A stretch of DNA of 64,000 nt from Paraburkholderia sp. BL21I4N1 (GCF_002973525.1 NZ_PVEN01000010.1:62001-126000), one strand, 5' to 3'; positions 25,594 through 35,120 are shown, numbered from the stretch's first letter. Program-made: numbers and translations. The notes: a model not told the origin generated them from the sequence alone.

Positions 25594-26352
25594 TCAACGC
25601 GCATTCACTTTCGGCTGGTCGAGATAATCGAACACCACTTCGCCGAGACCGAGCGTCAGGTCGGCGACGAGATGCCGCGCCTCGACGATCTCCAGCACCG
25701 GCAATTCCGCGACCGGCGCCAGCGCATGCGGCGCCAGTTCGAGCGCGGCCGGGCCAGTCCATGCGCCTTTCAGATCGATGTCCTGCAGGTAGTAGCGCAC
25801 CAGCTCGCAAATGCGCGGCGTGCCGTCCACGTGCGGAATCACCTTGAGCAGGAAGTTCGGCGTTTCCAGCCGCTTCTTCTGCTGCGCGAGGTCGAGTTGC
25901 CGATGCTTGTAGCCCATCGTGCCCGTGGCGATGCGTACCGGGCCGTAATCGAGCGTGCCGACCAGCGTGTCGGTGTGGACCGACAGCACCGGACTCGCGA
26001 GCTTCTTCGGAAAACCCCACAATTCGCGGCCGCCTGCGATCGGCGGGTGATCGTCCAGATACATGGCGAGCGTGTAGCCGCCCGCGACACCGTTATACGA
26101 CACCGGAATCACCTGGCCGCTTTCCGTGTAATCGCCGAAGCCGGTCGAGTCCGGCATGCGGATGAACTCGTAATGCACCAGCGGCTCGCCGATTTCGAGC
26201 GGCTCGGGTACCACCGCGCGCAGCTTGTCCGGGTCGGTGCGGTAAGTGATGATCAGGAATTCGCGATTGATGAAACGATACGGGCCCATGGGAAATGCCG
26301 GGCTCGTGATCGGCATCGCGAAGGCATTCGACAGCACGCTTTTGACGTCCAT
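25594..26352 (-). CDS. adc: Acetoacetate decarboxylase
   Basis: A 252-residue cytoplasmic enzyme converting acetoacetate to acetone and CO2 through a Schiff base. The active-site motif ELWGFPKKLASP near residues 109-120 contains the paired lysines (catalytic Lys plus the neighbour that lowers its pKa). NREFLIITYRTDPDKLRAVV, VHYEFIRMPDSTGFGDY and GVAGGYTLAMYLDDHPPI match the family. It is a single-gene unit here, with no ketone-body or butanol genes beside it, so its metabolic role is uncertain; recycling of 3-hydroxybutyrate-derived acetoacetate is possible. Confidence 0.93.
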   Translation of the reverse strand: MDVKSVLSNAFAMPITSPAFPMGPYRFINREFLIITYRTDPDKLRAVVPEPLEIGEPLVHYEFIRMPDSTGFGDYTESGQVIPVSYNGVAGGYTLAMYLDDHPPIAGGRELWGFPKKLASPVLSVHTDTLVGTLDYGPVRIATGTMGYKHRQLDLAQQKKRLETPNFLLKVIPHVDGTPRICELVRYYLQDIDLKGAWTGPAALELAPHALAPVAELPVLEIVEARHLVADLTLGLGEVVFDYLDQPKVNAR

Positions 26353-26618
26353 ATTTTTCCTTGGTGGTTAAAGGCAGGAGGAGCGCTGTTGCATCGCATC
26401 ACAGTATCGTCGATTCCGCGCCATCCCTGTTTCAGACGCGTCTCCAATTATTTCGAGATATTGCTTCTTTGACATGTCCGGGCGATGCGCGCTGCGCTAA
26501 AATCGCCGGGCGCATCGCAGGCGCCGCGGGTCCTAGGCCTTGAACGGCGTGCGTAGAATGCGGCAAAACCAAAATACAGCAGGCGGCGCCGGGCGGCGCT
26601 GAGCGGGGGAAGACCTGA

Positions 26619-28019
26619 ATGACCAACGTCGCAATCGAGAATCCGAGCCACACACACGCTGCGGACGATGCGCAACTGAATGCCAGCTTCGCGCGTCAGC
26701 CGATCCTGAATCGCGACGGCATGCTGTGCGGCTACGAAATCAAGGTGCTTGAGCCGGCCATGCCGGTGAGTGCGGAGTCGGCGGATACGCCGGCGGCCGC
26801 TGCACAAACCGACACTCAAACCGAGGCGAGTCCCGACACGGACGCCGACGCGCAAGCGAACCGCGCGCCCGATCCCGCGCAGTTAGTCATGCAAGCCGTG
26901 ATTCGCGGCTTGATCCACGGCAATCTGCGCGGTGCGCTGACGGGGCATCCGGCTTACGTCGATGTAAGCCGCGAGATGCTGCTCGACGACGCGATCCTGC
27001 GTTTGCCTGCCGAGCGCTTCATGCTCGAATTATCGCCGTCGATGGTCGTCGACGACGCGCTGATTCTGCGCATCGTCCAACTGCATGGCCGCCGTTATCG
27101 CTTCGTGCTCGACGACGTGACCCAGCCCAACGAAACGTTCGCGAAACTGCTGCCGTACGTCGAGGTCGTCAAGATCGACATCGCGCGTGCGCCGGCCGCG
27201 TTGTTGCCGAAACTGTCGAGCGTGCTGAAGTCGGCGGGCAAGCTGTTGATCGCATCGGGTCTCGACGCGCAGGCCGACTTCGAAACCGCGCATGGTCTCG
27301 GCTTCGATCGTTTTCAGGGTTACTTCTTCGCGCGTCCGCAGACTTCGATGACGCGTCGTGTCAGCGCGCCGCGTCATGCGTTGCTGAACCTGCTGCAATT
27401 GCTGGCGGGCGAGCCGACCGTCGCGCAGCTCGAAGCCGAGCTGAAGCTGAATCCGGTGCTCGTGATGCATCTGATGAAACTGGCGAATTCGAGCGGCCTC
27501 GCGGTCGGCCACAAAGTGACCACGTTGCGCGACGCGATCAACGCGACCGGCACCGACCGCATCGCGCGTTGGACCCAGTTGCTGCTCTATGCCGACGGCC
27601 GCAAGGTCGCGCTCGAAGACGATCCGTTGCTGCAACTGGCGGCGACCCGTGCGCGCTTCATGGAGCTGGCGATCGAACGCCTGCCCGAAGCGGGTCGCGA
27701 CGAAGCCGACGCGGCCTTCCTGACCGGCGTGTTTTCATTCGTCGATGCGGTGTTCGGCGGTTCGCTCGAAAGCACGCTGAACGTGCTGACGCTGTCGCGT
27801 CCGATTCAGTCCGCGATCCTGCAACGCGAAGGCGTACTGGGTCTGTTGCTGAGCGCGGTCGAGGCACTCGAGCGCGGCGCATGGGACGAGATCGCCATGC
27901 TGTGCGAGCGTCTGAAACCGTTGACGGTGGAAGAGGTCGCGCAGATGGGCCTCGCCGCGGGCGCATGGGCCGGTGTTGCGGATCGCAGCGCGGAAGGGCT
28001 GGAACGCATCGAAGATTGA
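26619..28019 (+). CDS. EAL-like/HDOD two-domain signalling protein (YuxH type), degenerate EAL
   Basis: A 466-residue protein with an N-terminal EAL-like domain (about residues 20-240) and a C-terminal HDOD domain (about 245-440). The EAL domain starts FARQPILNRDGMLCGYEIKV, so the EAL triad itself is lost. The metal-binding DDFGTG is changed to LDDVTQ, and the late AEGVET segment is LIASGLDAQ. It therefore should not hydrolyse cyclic di-GMP. A 45-residue acidic, Ala/Asp-rich insert follows the first strand. HDOD domains act in signalling scaffolds. A paralogue is at 31843-33174. Confidence 0.82.
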   Translation: MTNVAIENPSHTHAADDAQLNASFARQPILNRDGMLCGYEIKVLEPAMPVSAESADTPAAAAQTDTQTEASPDTDADAQANRAPDPAQLVMQAVIRGLIHGNLRGALTGHPAYVDVSREMLLDDAILRLPAERFMLELSPSMVVDDALILRIVQLHGRRYRFVLDDVTQPNETFAKLLPYVEVVKIDIARAPAALLPKLSSVLKSAGKLLIASGLDAQADFETAHGLGFDRFQGYFFARPQTSMTRRVSAPRHALLNLLQLLAGEPTVAQLEAELKLNPVLVMHLMKLANSSGLAVGHKVTTLRDAINATGTDRIARWTQLLLYADGRKVALEDDPLLQLAATRARFMELAIERLPEAGRDEADAAFLTGVFSFVDAVFGGSLESTLNVLTLSRPIQSAILQREGVLGLLLSAVEALERGAWDEIAMLCERLKPLTVEEVAQMGLAAGAWAGVADRSAEGLERIED

Positions 28020-28065
28020 GCGTCGGCCAGGTCCGGGCGCTCGATTGTCAGAAGCAGAAACAGCA

Positions 28066-28092
28066 AGGCCGGCATGCGTTGCATGCCGGCCT
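28066..28092. terminator. Terminator-like hairpin between convergent genes
   Basis: A perfect 12-base stem, AGGCCGGCATGC with GCATGCCGGCCT, and a 3-base loop GTT. It has no T-run, but the convergent position suggests that it ends both transcripts. Confidence 0.5.
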
Positions 28093-28174
28093 CGGCACAT
28101 CTATTGAAACCCGGCGTCGGGCAAATCCAGAATCAGGAGAGTGAAGCGTGGCGATTAACGATCTCGCCAGGTCT

Positions 28175-29632
28175 TCACATCGTCTCCATTTCCCGCATCT
28201 GCCCCAGGCCGAAAAAACGGCCTAACTCCTTGGCCAATTCATTCAGGACGCTCATTTCCTTTTGAGAAATTCGTCGTGGCTCCTGCGTATGAGACCAGTC
28301 GCCGTAGAGTAGCGCGACTGTCTGATCGCTTTCGTCGACCACGGGTAGCAGCACGAAGGCGCGGGCGTCGTCGAATGAGCGGCGGAACCATTCCGGCAGC
28401 CGCGCGACCATTTTCGGATCGCGCGCGTTCTCGATGAAAATGCCCACCGAGTTCGCGATCGCGAGATGGAACACGTCGGGTTCGAACGCGGTGTTGAAGC
28501 TGAGCGTGGGGAGCGCCGCGTCGATTTTCGGACCCAGACCCAGGCGCGCCTTGAACGTGCCGTTGCTGTGCTTGACGAACACCACCGTGCGCGCAAAACC
28601 CAGGCCGGCCAGCACGGTTTCGGCCGCGAGCGCGAGTGCCGGGGCGAGCGGGCTGCCGTCGGGCAGGCCGCGCAGATCTTCGACGCCGACCGCGATGCGA
28701 TCTTCCGGGCTGAGCGCTTCGCGCGCAATCGCGTCCGCGTTCGCGCGCAACTCGACGATCTCGGCCATCACGCCGTCGCCGCCTTCTTCGCGGGCGAGGG
28801 CGAGGCTCATTTCGAGCAGCACGTCGGGGTCGGTGTTCAGGACGCGGCTATATTCCTGCGCCAGTTCGGCGATGCGTTGCTCGCGTTCCCAGTCCGGCAT
28901 GTTCTGCTGGGTGAGCACGCCGGCGACCGCCGTGGAGTAATTGGTGATGGCGCGCAGCCACTGCACCTGGCGCGGCTGTTCGGTGTCTTGCGGATCGAAC
29001 TCGCCCATGCCCGAACGGATCATGTCCGGCAGGCGCCAGCGTACCGCGGCTTCCTCGCCGATTTCGTCGAAGGTTACGCCCAGCACCAGCACGCAGGCAT
29101 CGGCTTCGAGCGTGCCGGCGTCGATGTGGCGACGAATCTGATCCCACTCCGCGTCGAGGTAGAACACCACCAGCAGCTTGCCGATCTGCCGCATCAGCGT
29201 GCAGACCACCGCTTCTTCACCGGCGCGCAGGTCGCCGCGCTCGGTCAGCTTGCGCGCGACGCAGCCCGACAGCAGTGTGCGGTTCAGTTCGAGTTTCGCG
29301 TCGATGCGGCGCGGCGCGCTGTGGTGGAAGTGATCGACGATCTTCAGGCCGACCACCAGATGACCGACCGCGTCCATGCCGAGCACCATCAGCGCGCGCG
29401 ACACCGTGGTGATGTTGCCGCCGAACGCCATGTACATCGCCGAGTTGGCGAGTCGCAACACCTTTTGCGTCAGAGCGAAGTCCGACAGCACCACCTGCAC
29501 GAGGCCGGTGAAGTCGAGGTCGTCATTGTTCATCGCCGCCATGGTGGTGCGCAGCGATTGCGACAGCATGGGGAAATCGCCGCGCTCGCTCATTCGCGTC
29601 CAGAGCCGGTCGAGCACCGCCGCCTTTACCAT
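28175..29632 (-). CDS. HDOD-domain protein with C-terminal GAF-like domain
   Basis: A 485-residue cytoplasmic signalling protein from ATG 29632, with GGCGGG upstream; in-frame ATGs at 29656 and 29707 are alternatives. The HDOD domain spans about residues 15-220 (VVLSDFALTQKVLRLANSAMY, ALMVLGMDAVGHLVVGLKI, AEEAVVCTLMRQIGKLLVV-like helices). A second part, about 310-470, resembles a GAF fold (GFARTVVFVKHSNGTFKARLG, ARAFVLLPVVDESDQTVALLYGD). The full HD-GYP phosphodiesterase motif is absent. The gene starts close behind the PAS-GGDEF-EAL gene on the same strand, so the two probably form an operon. Confidence 0.8.
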   Translation of the reverse strand: MVKAAVLDRLWTRMSERGDFPMLSQSLRTTMAAMNNDDLDFTGLVQVVLSDFALTQKVLRLANSAMYMAFGGNITTVSRALMVLGMDAVGHLVVGLKIVDHFHHSAPRRIDAKLELNRTLLSGCVARKLTERGDLRAGEEAVVCTLMRQIGKLLVVFYLDAEWDQIRRHIDAGTLEADACVLVLGVTFDEIGEEAAVRWRLPDMIRSGMGEFDPQDTEQPRQVQWLRAITNYSTAVAGVLTQQNMPDWEREQRIAELAQEYSRVLNTDPDVLLEMSLALAREEGGDGVMAEIVELRANADAIAREALSPEDRIAVGVEDLRGLPDGSPLAPALALAAETVLAGLGFARTVVFVKHSNGTFKARLGLGPKIDAALPTLSFNTAFEPDVFHLAIANSVGIFIENARDPKMVARLPEWFRRSFDDARAFVLLPVVDESDQTVALLYGDWSHTQEPRRISQKEMSVLNELAKELGRFFGLGQMREMETM

Positions 29633-29738
29633 GTGAGTCCCGCCAAAGCCATACATGTTCCAATGAGTGCCACGCCGGCCTCGGTAGACCGGCTTGTTCC
29701 GCTGCATGATCCGCTACCTGAGCGCTCGACCTGCATTG

Positions 29739-31553
29739 CTACGCGGTATGCAAATGAAGCGTGCGCGCTTCGAAACGCTGCGCGAGTTCGTCGGAGGGCA
29801 ACGCCTTGCAGACGAGCCACCCCTGAATATGGTCGCAGCCCATCTCGGTGAGCAGCGCGCGCTGCGCTTCCGTTTCGACGCCTTCGGCGACCAGTTCGAG
29901 GTCGAGCGTCTGCGCCAGCCCGACGACCGCGCTAACGATTGCCTGATCGTTTCGGGAGGTTAGCAGATTCTCGACGAAACTCCTGTCGATCTTGAGTTTG
30001 GCCAGGGGGAATCGTTGCAGGTAAGCCAGACTCGAATAACCGGTGCCGAAATCGTCGACCGCGAAACGGATGCCCATCGCCGTCAATTCCTCGAGCAGAC
30101 CCTTGGCGTGCGCCGGGTCGTGCATCAGCAGGCTTTCGGTGATCTCGAACACGAGGCGGCGCGGGTCGATGCCGGTCAGCTCGATCGCTTCGCGCACCGA
30201 GTCCTTGAAACGCGGATCGCGGAACTGCTGCGGCGACACGTTGACGGCCACGTATTGCAGCGAGATGCCTTTCGCGTCCCACTGGATCAACTGCATGCAG
30301 GCCACCTTCAACACCCAGTTGCCGAGGAAGTTGATCAGGCCGATCGATTCCGCAAGCGGAATGAACATCGACGGAGGCACGAGGCCATGAACCGGATGCA
30401 ACCAGCGGATCAGCGCCTCGACGCCGACCACGCCGTGCGTGCGGCTGCTGGTGATCGGCTGGAAGTGCAGCGAGAATTCGCCGTTGCGCACGCCGTCGTA
30501 CAGATCGGCTTCGAGCTTCAGACGTTCGGCGTCGGCCGGGTTGTCGTCCGGCACGTAGAAGGCGAGCGTGTTGCCGCCGGCCGCCTTGGCCTGCAGCAAG
30601 GCATGGTCGGCCCAGCGCAGCAGATGGGTGTCGTGGCTCGCGTTGTCGTTGGCGTGGCGCACGTCCGGATACAGCGCGATACCGATGCTCGCCGACAGGT
30701 GAACCTGCTGGCCGTTGTAGACATAGGGCTGCTGGATCGCGGTCAACAGACGCCGCGCCAGCGCCTCGGCCGCGGCTGCCGCGTCGGTGCGGCTGGCGGC
30801 GGGTTTGACCAGGATCGCGAACTCGTCGCTGGCCACGCGTGCCACCGTCTCGTTGGGGCTCGTCATGTTCAGCAGACGTCGCGACGTGTCGCGCAGCATT
30901 TCGTCGCCGGCGTCGTAGCCGAGCGCGCGGTTGACGCGCTGATAGTCGTCGAGGTCGAGCAGCAGCAGGGCGGTCGGCGTGCCGTGCGCGTCCGCTTGCA
31001 GTTGTGCGTCGAGCAGCGCCGGGATCAATGCCGATTGATTGGCCAGATTGGTCAGGCGGTCCAGATGCAGCGCCTGGGTCAGGCGTTCTTCGGTTGCGCG
31101 CCAGGCGGACACGTCGAAGCCGGCGATCGCATAGCCTTCGGTACCGTTGTGGCTGCTGCGCACCACGCGAAGCTCGACGGTGATCGGGTAGGTCAGCGAC
31201 TTGATCAGACCCAGCGTGGCTTTCTCGACGTTGCCGGTGGTCGCCGCGAGCGTCAGCAGCGCGTCGAGGCGCGGCACGTCGGCGGCCGCCACCAGGTCGT
31301 GCAGCGTGATGGTCTCGAGGTACTCGCGGTGATAGCCGATGAAGCGCAGGCTGGCATCGGAGACGTAGATGAAGCGCAGCTCGTCGTCGATGTGCGCCAG
31401 CAGGTCGACGGCGCCGACCACCTGTTCCAGTTGCGCAGCGCGGCTCGAGGCCAGCTGCGGTTTGACGTCCGCACGCCGGCCGAACGCACGAAGCCGGTCC
31501 ATGACCGTGCGCAAGGAGCCCCGGCGGGGCGCGGTGATCCTGTTCGCTTCCAT
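29739..31553 (-). CDS. PAS-GGDEF-EAL cyclic di-GMP protein, likely phosphodiesterase
   Basis: A 604-residue protein from the likely start MEANRITAPRRGSLRTVMD at 31553; an upstream ATG at 31643 is possible. A PAS sensor (about residues 40-150) precedes a GGDEF domain whose signature is degenerate: ARVASDEFAILV replaces GGDEF. The EAL domain is intact: VEALIRWLHP, AVNVSPQQF, VFEITESLLM, VDDFGTGYSSLAYLQ, LKIDRSFVENL and VAEGVETEAQ. It should therefore break down cyclic di-GMP, with the GGDEF part acting as a GTP-binding regulator, as in related proteins. No membrane segment is seen. Confidence 0.88.
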   Translation of the reverse strand: MEANRITAPRRGSLRTVMDRLRAFGRRADVKPQLASSRAAQLEQVVGAVDLLAHIDDELRFIYVSDASLRFIGYHREYLETITLHDLVAAADVPRLDALLTLAATTGNVEKATLGLIKSLTYPITVELRVVRSSHNGTEGYAIAGFDVSAWRATEERLTQALHLDRLTNLANQSALIPALLDAQLQADAHGTPTALLLLDLDDYQRVNRALGYDAGDEMLRDTSRRLLNMTSPNETVARVASDEFAILVKPAASRTDAAAAAEALARRLLTAIQQPYVYNGQQVHLSASIGIALYPDVRHANDNASHDTHLLRWADHALLQAKAAGGNTLAFYVPDDNPADAERLKLEADLYDGVRNGEFSLHFQPITSSRTHGVVGVEALIRWLHPVHGLVPPSMFIPLAESIGLINFLGNWVLKVACMQLIQWDAKGISLQYVAVNVSPQQFRDPRFKDSVREAIELTGIDPRRLVFEITESLLMHDPAHAKGLLEELTAMGIRFAVDDFGTGYSSLAYLQRFPLAKLKIDRSFVENLLTSRNDQAIVSAVVGLAQTLDLELVAEGVETEAQRALLTEMGCDHIQGWLVCKALPSDELAQRFEARTLHLHTA

Positions 31554-31842
31554 GTTTGTCGCTGGCAACCTGTATTCGTCTGCAGGCGGGGCGCTTTGCT
31601 CACCGCCGGAATCGGACGGCCGAGAGATATCAGGCCGCCCCATCAGAACGAGATAACGACCGTCGGCGGGAAATCTTTAGCCGCATCTAAAAAAAACACA
31701 CGGTAAGGGAGTGGCGGTGGCGTAAGGCATCGATTCCACTAAAGTGGCATGGCCGGTTGTCCGTTAATGATTCATACCCGTTGTGCGGTACGACTGTGAG
31801 GTTGTTGCCGCGTCGTTTTTTGAATACTTGCTCCTGTGATCC

Positions 31843-33174
31843 ATGTCTGAACGCCAATCTGTCTGGGCCATCCCCCGACTCGAGGTGCCTGACTCAACCG
31901 CCGACCACGCCGAACAGGCGTCCGCCGCGCAGTTTGTCTACCTCGGCCGCCAGCCAATCCTCGATCGCCACGGCGCGCTGAGTGCCTACGAGCTTTTGTT
32001 CCGCGCCGGCGCGCATAACTACGCCGAAGTCACCGACGACGCCCAGGCGACCGCCCAGGTGGTCGCCCGCGCGATCGGCGGCATCGGCGTGCAGGCCGCG
32101 CTGGGGCTGCATCGAGGCTTCGTCAATATCGACCGGGCGCTGCTGTTCAACGATATCGTTCATCTGATGCCGCCCGAGCGCTTCGTGCTCGAAATCCTCG
32201 AAACCGTGAAGTTCGACGCGCTACTCGCGCGCCGGCTGGGCGAGTTGCGCCGGGCCGGGTTTCAGGTGGCGCTCGATGACGTGGTCGAACTGACGGACGA
32301 CGTGCTGGCCGCGCTGCCGTATGCGGATATCGTCAAGATCGACTTTTTACAGACCGAGCGGGCTGCGCTGCCAAAGCTGGCGTCGATGCTGCGGGCGCAG
32401 GGTAAGACGCTGATCGCCGAGAAGGTCGAAACGCGGGAAGACTTCGAGCTGGCGCGCGATCTGGGCTTCGATCTGTTTCAGGGGTATTTCTTCGCGCGGC
32501 CGCAGGTGCTGGCCGCGCCGCGCAACCGGTCGCCACGGCCGGGTTTGCTGCGCTTGCTGGCGCTACTGTCGCGCGACGCCGGGATCGTCGAACTCGAAGC
32601 CGAGCTGAAGCTCAATCCCAGCGTAGTCGTGCAGTTGATGCGGCTGGTCAATTCGAGCGCGTTTGGGTTGGGGCGGAATATCTCGTCGTTGCGCGAGGCG
32701 ATTATCGCAACCGGGACGCGGCAGATCGCGCGCTGGGCGCAACTGCTGCTTTATGCCGATAGTGGCGATCTGCCATGGCGCGCCGATCCGCTGGTGCAAC
32801 TGGCGGGGACGCGGTCGCGGTTTATGGAGCTGGCGGCGGGGCGGCTGCGGCCGTCGGATGACGATTTTGCCGATGCGGCTTTCATGACCGGGATTTTTTC
32901 GCTGGTGCATGTGGTGGTGGGAAGCACGCCCGCTGCGGTGCTGGAGAAGCTGGGGCTCGCGCCGCAGATTCGTGATGCGATCGTGTCGCGCAGTGGGCCG
33001 CTGGGGACGTTGCTGCGGCTGGCTGAGGCGGCGGGCGAGGGTGCCGAGGGGGCGCAGATTGCTGCGGCGGTCGATGCGCCGGCGGGGTTTGCGAGGTTGA
33101 CCGCCGACGTGCTGGCGGAGTTGAATCTGTCGGCGGCGGCCTGGTTTGGGGCGCATATCGAAGAAGCGGCTTGA
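31843..33174 (+). CDS. EAL-like/HDOD two-domain signalling protein, degenerate EAL
   Basis: A 443-residue paralogue of 26619-28019. The EAL triad is ELL in YLGRQPILDRHGALSAYELL. The DDFGTG loop is LDDVVELTDD, but LIAEKVETREDF and GYFFARPQ remain, so it is less eroded than its sister. Cyclic di-GMP hydrolysis is unlikely; binding may survive. The HDOD domain follows (about residues 230-420): ELKLNPSVVVQLMRLVNSSA and EAIIATGTRQIARWAQLLLY. It is divergent from the PAS-GGDEF-EAL gene, with about 200 bases between. Confidence 0.82.
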   Translation: MSERQSVWAIPRLEVPDSTADHAEQASAAQFVYLGRQPILDRHGALSAYELLFRAGAHNYAEVTDDAQATAQVVARAIGGIGVQAALGLHRGFVNIDRALLFNDIVHLMPPERFVLEILETVKFDALLARRLGELRRAGFQVALDDVVELTDDVLAALPYADIVKIDFLQTERAALPKLASMLRAQGKTLIAEKVETREDFELARDLGFDLFQGYFFARPQVLAAPRNRSPRPGLLRLLALLSRDAGIVELEAELKLNPSVVVQLMRLVNSSAFGLGRNISSLREAIIATGTRQIARWAQLLLYADSGDLPWRADPLVQLAGTRSRFMELAAGRLRPSDDDFADAAFMTGIFSLVHVVVGSTPAAVLEKLGLAPQIRDAIVSRSGPLGTLLRLAEAAGEGAEGAQIAAAVDAPAGFARLTADVLAELNLSAAAWFGAHIEEAA

Positions 33175-33500
33175 AGGGGGCGCGCAAGGGGCATGCATGG
33201 TGCTGCCAGTGGATGGGGCGGCTTCTGCCGCACCCCCGCATTCACGCGCTGCCGGATTCGTGTTACCTACTGCATCGCCGCATAGCCGCATCGCCTTACC
33301 GCGCGGGTCGTGGCTAGAGCCGGCGAGCTGATATTCGCTTTCTTTTGCATCCCTTCGATGCGATCGTGCGTACCTTGCAGGTACGTGGTCCAATAGCGTG
33401 CTGCGCCCGTAGCCGTGTTGCCGGTCTGTTGTGCTGTCCGGCAACGCGGTCATGGACTCATTGGACCCATCGCGTGCATCAACGCTCGGAGAAACCGCAA
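33175..33500. other. Intergenic region without a recognisable gene
   Basis: This holds the promoter region of the peroxiredoxin gene. A small palindrome, GTACCTTGCAGGTAC near 33370-33384, is the only structured element noticed. An in-frame upstream extension of the peroxiredoxin lacks a normal export signal and is not accepted. Confidence 0.4.
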
Positions 33501-34064
33501 ATGAAGAAGAGATTCATACCGATGGCGCTCGCCGCTGTCATATCGGCCGGCTTCGCGATCTACTCGCTGACGGCCTCGGCGACGCTCAAGCCGGGCGATA
33601 CCGCGCCGGCCTTCACCGCTGAAGCTTCGTTGGGTGGCAAGACCTATACCTATTCGCTCGCCGACGAGTTGAAGAAAGGCCCGGTCGTGCTGTATTTCTA
33701 TCCGGCGGCTTTTACCAAGGGTTGCACGATCGAGGCGCATGAGTTCGCTGAGGCGGTCGATGAGTACAAGAAGTACGGCGCGACCGTGATTGGTGTGTCG
33801 CATGACAACATCGATACGTTGACGAAATTTTCCGTGAGCGAATGCCGGAGTAAGTTTCCGGTCGCGGCGGATGCCGATTCGAAGGTGATCGGCGCGTATG
33901 ACGCGGGGTTGCCGATGCATGCCTCGATGGCGAATCGCGTTTCTTATGTGATCGCGCCGGATGGCAAGATCATTTACGAGTACACGAGTCTCTCGCCCGA
34001 GAAGCATGTCGAGAATACGCTCAAGGCTGTGAAGGAGTGGGCGGCGGCGCATCCGCAGCAATAA
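33501..34064 (+). CDS. Exported peroxiredoxin, BCP/AhpC-TSA family
   Basis: A 187-residue thiol peroxidase with a signal peptide (MKKRFIPMALAAVISAGFAI to TASA, about 26 residues). The peroxidatic site is YFYPAAFTKGCTIEAHEF, with the cysteine near residue 76 and the usual threonine three residues before it. A second cysteine in SVSECRSKFPVAAD may resolve the sulfenic acid. BCP-type enzymes are normally cytoplasmic, so periplasmic export is notable. GGAGA precedes the start. It probably reduces peroxides in the envelope; the electron donor is unknown. Confidence 0.87.
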   Translation: MKKRFIPMALAAVISAGFAIYSLTASATLKPGDTAPAFTAEASLGGKTYTYSLADELKKGPVVLYFYPAAFTKGCTIEAHEFAEAVDEYKKYGATVIGVSHDNIDTLTKFSVSECRSKFPVAADADSKVIGAYDAGLPMHASMANRVSYVIAPDGKIIYEYTSLSPEKHVENTLKAVKEWAAAHPQQ

Positions 34065-34068
34065 GGGT

Positions 34069-34102
34069 GGCGGAGCCCCTTGCGGCGGGGTTTCGCCGTT
34101 TT
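34069..34102 (+). terminator. Intrinsic terminator after the peroxiredoxin gene
   Basis: An 11-pair stem (34069-34079 with 34087-34097, two G-T pairs) with a 7-base loop, followed by GTTTT. Confidence 0.65.
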
Positions 34103-34178
34103 GCGCAATGGGCTTTTGCTGTCGGGATGAGGCGTTGCTCGTGCTAGGCTCAGTTTTTTTTCGCCTTGTGAGCGTGTG

Positions 34179-34643
34179 ATGCCGATTCTTGTTGCTCTGA
34201 TTGCGCTTGGCGCGCTGGTTTATGGGGCGGTGCGGGCGTTTTATGCCTTGCAGGCGGCTTTTGGGCTGGGGGTGGCTGTCGGCGTTGCCGTGTTGGTGGC
34301 TTTGATTCTGATTGCTGCTGTTGCTTATTGGTGGCGCAGGCGTAAGGAAGTAGCCGCTAATATTCGCGACGGCGATTGGACTCATTTGCTGCAAGGTGAT
34401 TGGGGCTCTGTTCGGCTTGCTGCCGGGAAACGGCTCTGTGAGGTTCGGCTCGGCGATCAGTTCGGGGCTTATATTTTTGCTGATTTGCTCGGGGCCGAGG
34501 TGCAGGCTCAAGGGGGGCAGTCTCAGGTCGCTCTTACGGTTAAAGACCCTAAGCATCAAGTCTGGCTTTTGCCCGCGAACGGTGAGCGGCAAGCCAAACA
34601 GTGGACTCGGATTTTGTTGCTTGCTGTGGAGCAGAAGCTTTGA
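34179..34643 (+). CDS. Small membrane protein of unknown function
   Basis: A 154-residue protein from ATG 34179; a GTG directly before is the alternative. Two hydrophobic segments are seen at about residues 1-20 and 28-50 (FGLGVAVGVAVLVALILIAA), followed by WWRRRK, so the C-terminal 100 residues are probably cytoplasmic. That part has a beta-rich, single-domain look (VRLAAGKRLCEVRLGDQFGA, QVALTVKDPKHQVWLLP). Codon use is more T-rich than in neighbouring genes. No family was recognised. It ends just before the left inverted-repeat arm. Confidence 0.6.
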   Translation: MPILVALIALGALVYGAVRAFYALQAAFGLGVAVGVAVLVALILIAAVAYWWRRRKEVAANIRDGDWTHLLQGDWGSVRLAAGKRLCEVRLGDQFGAYIFADLLGAEVQAQGGQSQVALTVKDPKHQVWLLPANGERQAKQWTRILLLAVEQKL

Positions 34644-34704
34644 TTTTTGCCTGTGGGGTGTTTTGGTTGGGATCTTCGGATTTTGGCCTCTTCTTGTGAT
34701 CATG

Positions 34705-35073
34705 GTGGTCTATTAGCGTTGCCCCTGTGCGGGGCGGCACCTACTTTTCTTTGCTTGCCGCAAAGCAAAGTAGGCAAAAGAAAGCGGCTCACACCGCTAG
34801 CTCATAAGCGGGGCCCCCGCACAGCCACGGTAGTGGTGCATCTGGAATCTGGGTTCTCGCACATTCGGCGTTCGTGGCACAGCAGTCATTCTTCCGGCGG
34901 CGCTGCGCGCGCCGTGGCGGTCGTTCATGCACGGCCCCTGCTAAGTGGGTTCCTTGCGCAGCGGCGGTAGTGGTGCGTCTGGAATCTGTGCTCTCGCGCA
35001 CTCCGCGTTCGTGACACAGCAGTCATTCTTCCGGCGGCGCTTCGCGCGCCGTCGCGGTTGTTCACACGCTGCT
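34705..35073 (+). repeat. Left arm of a ~370-bp inverted repeat (two tandem 137-bp units)
   Basis: Starting with GTGGTCTATTAG, this arm matches the reverse complement of 36543-36912 along its length with scattered differences. It contains two copies of a 137-bp unit, starting TAGTGGTGC at 34831 and 34968, and a hairpin CTTTGCT/AGCAAAG (34749-34770). Open frames in it are shadows of the repeat: a 107-residue one here has a near-identical partner in the other arm. Nothing else was seen up to the gene at 35121. Confidence 0.9.
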
Positions 35074-35120
35074 CCTTCTAAGCAGGTCCCTGTCTTACTC
35101 GCACTAGCGATGCATTCGTG

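Noticed and set aside
34647..34970. 107-codon frame in the left repeat arm
   Set aside because: Its partner occurs in the other arm in the same repeat; no start context and no family, so it is a by-product of the repeat.
34831..35073. Possible CRISPR-like direct repeats
   Set aside because: There are only two units of 137 bp without unique spacers; this is a tandem duplication within a repeat arm.
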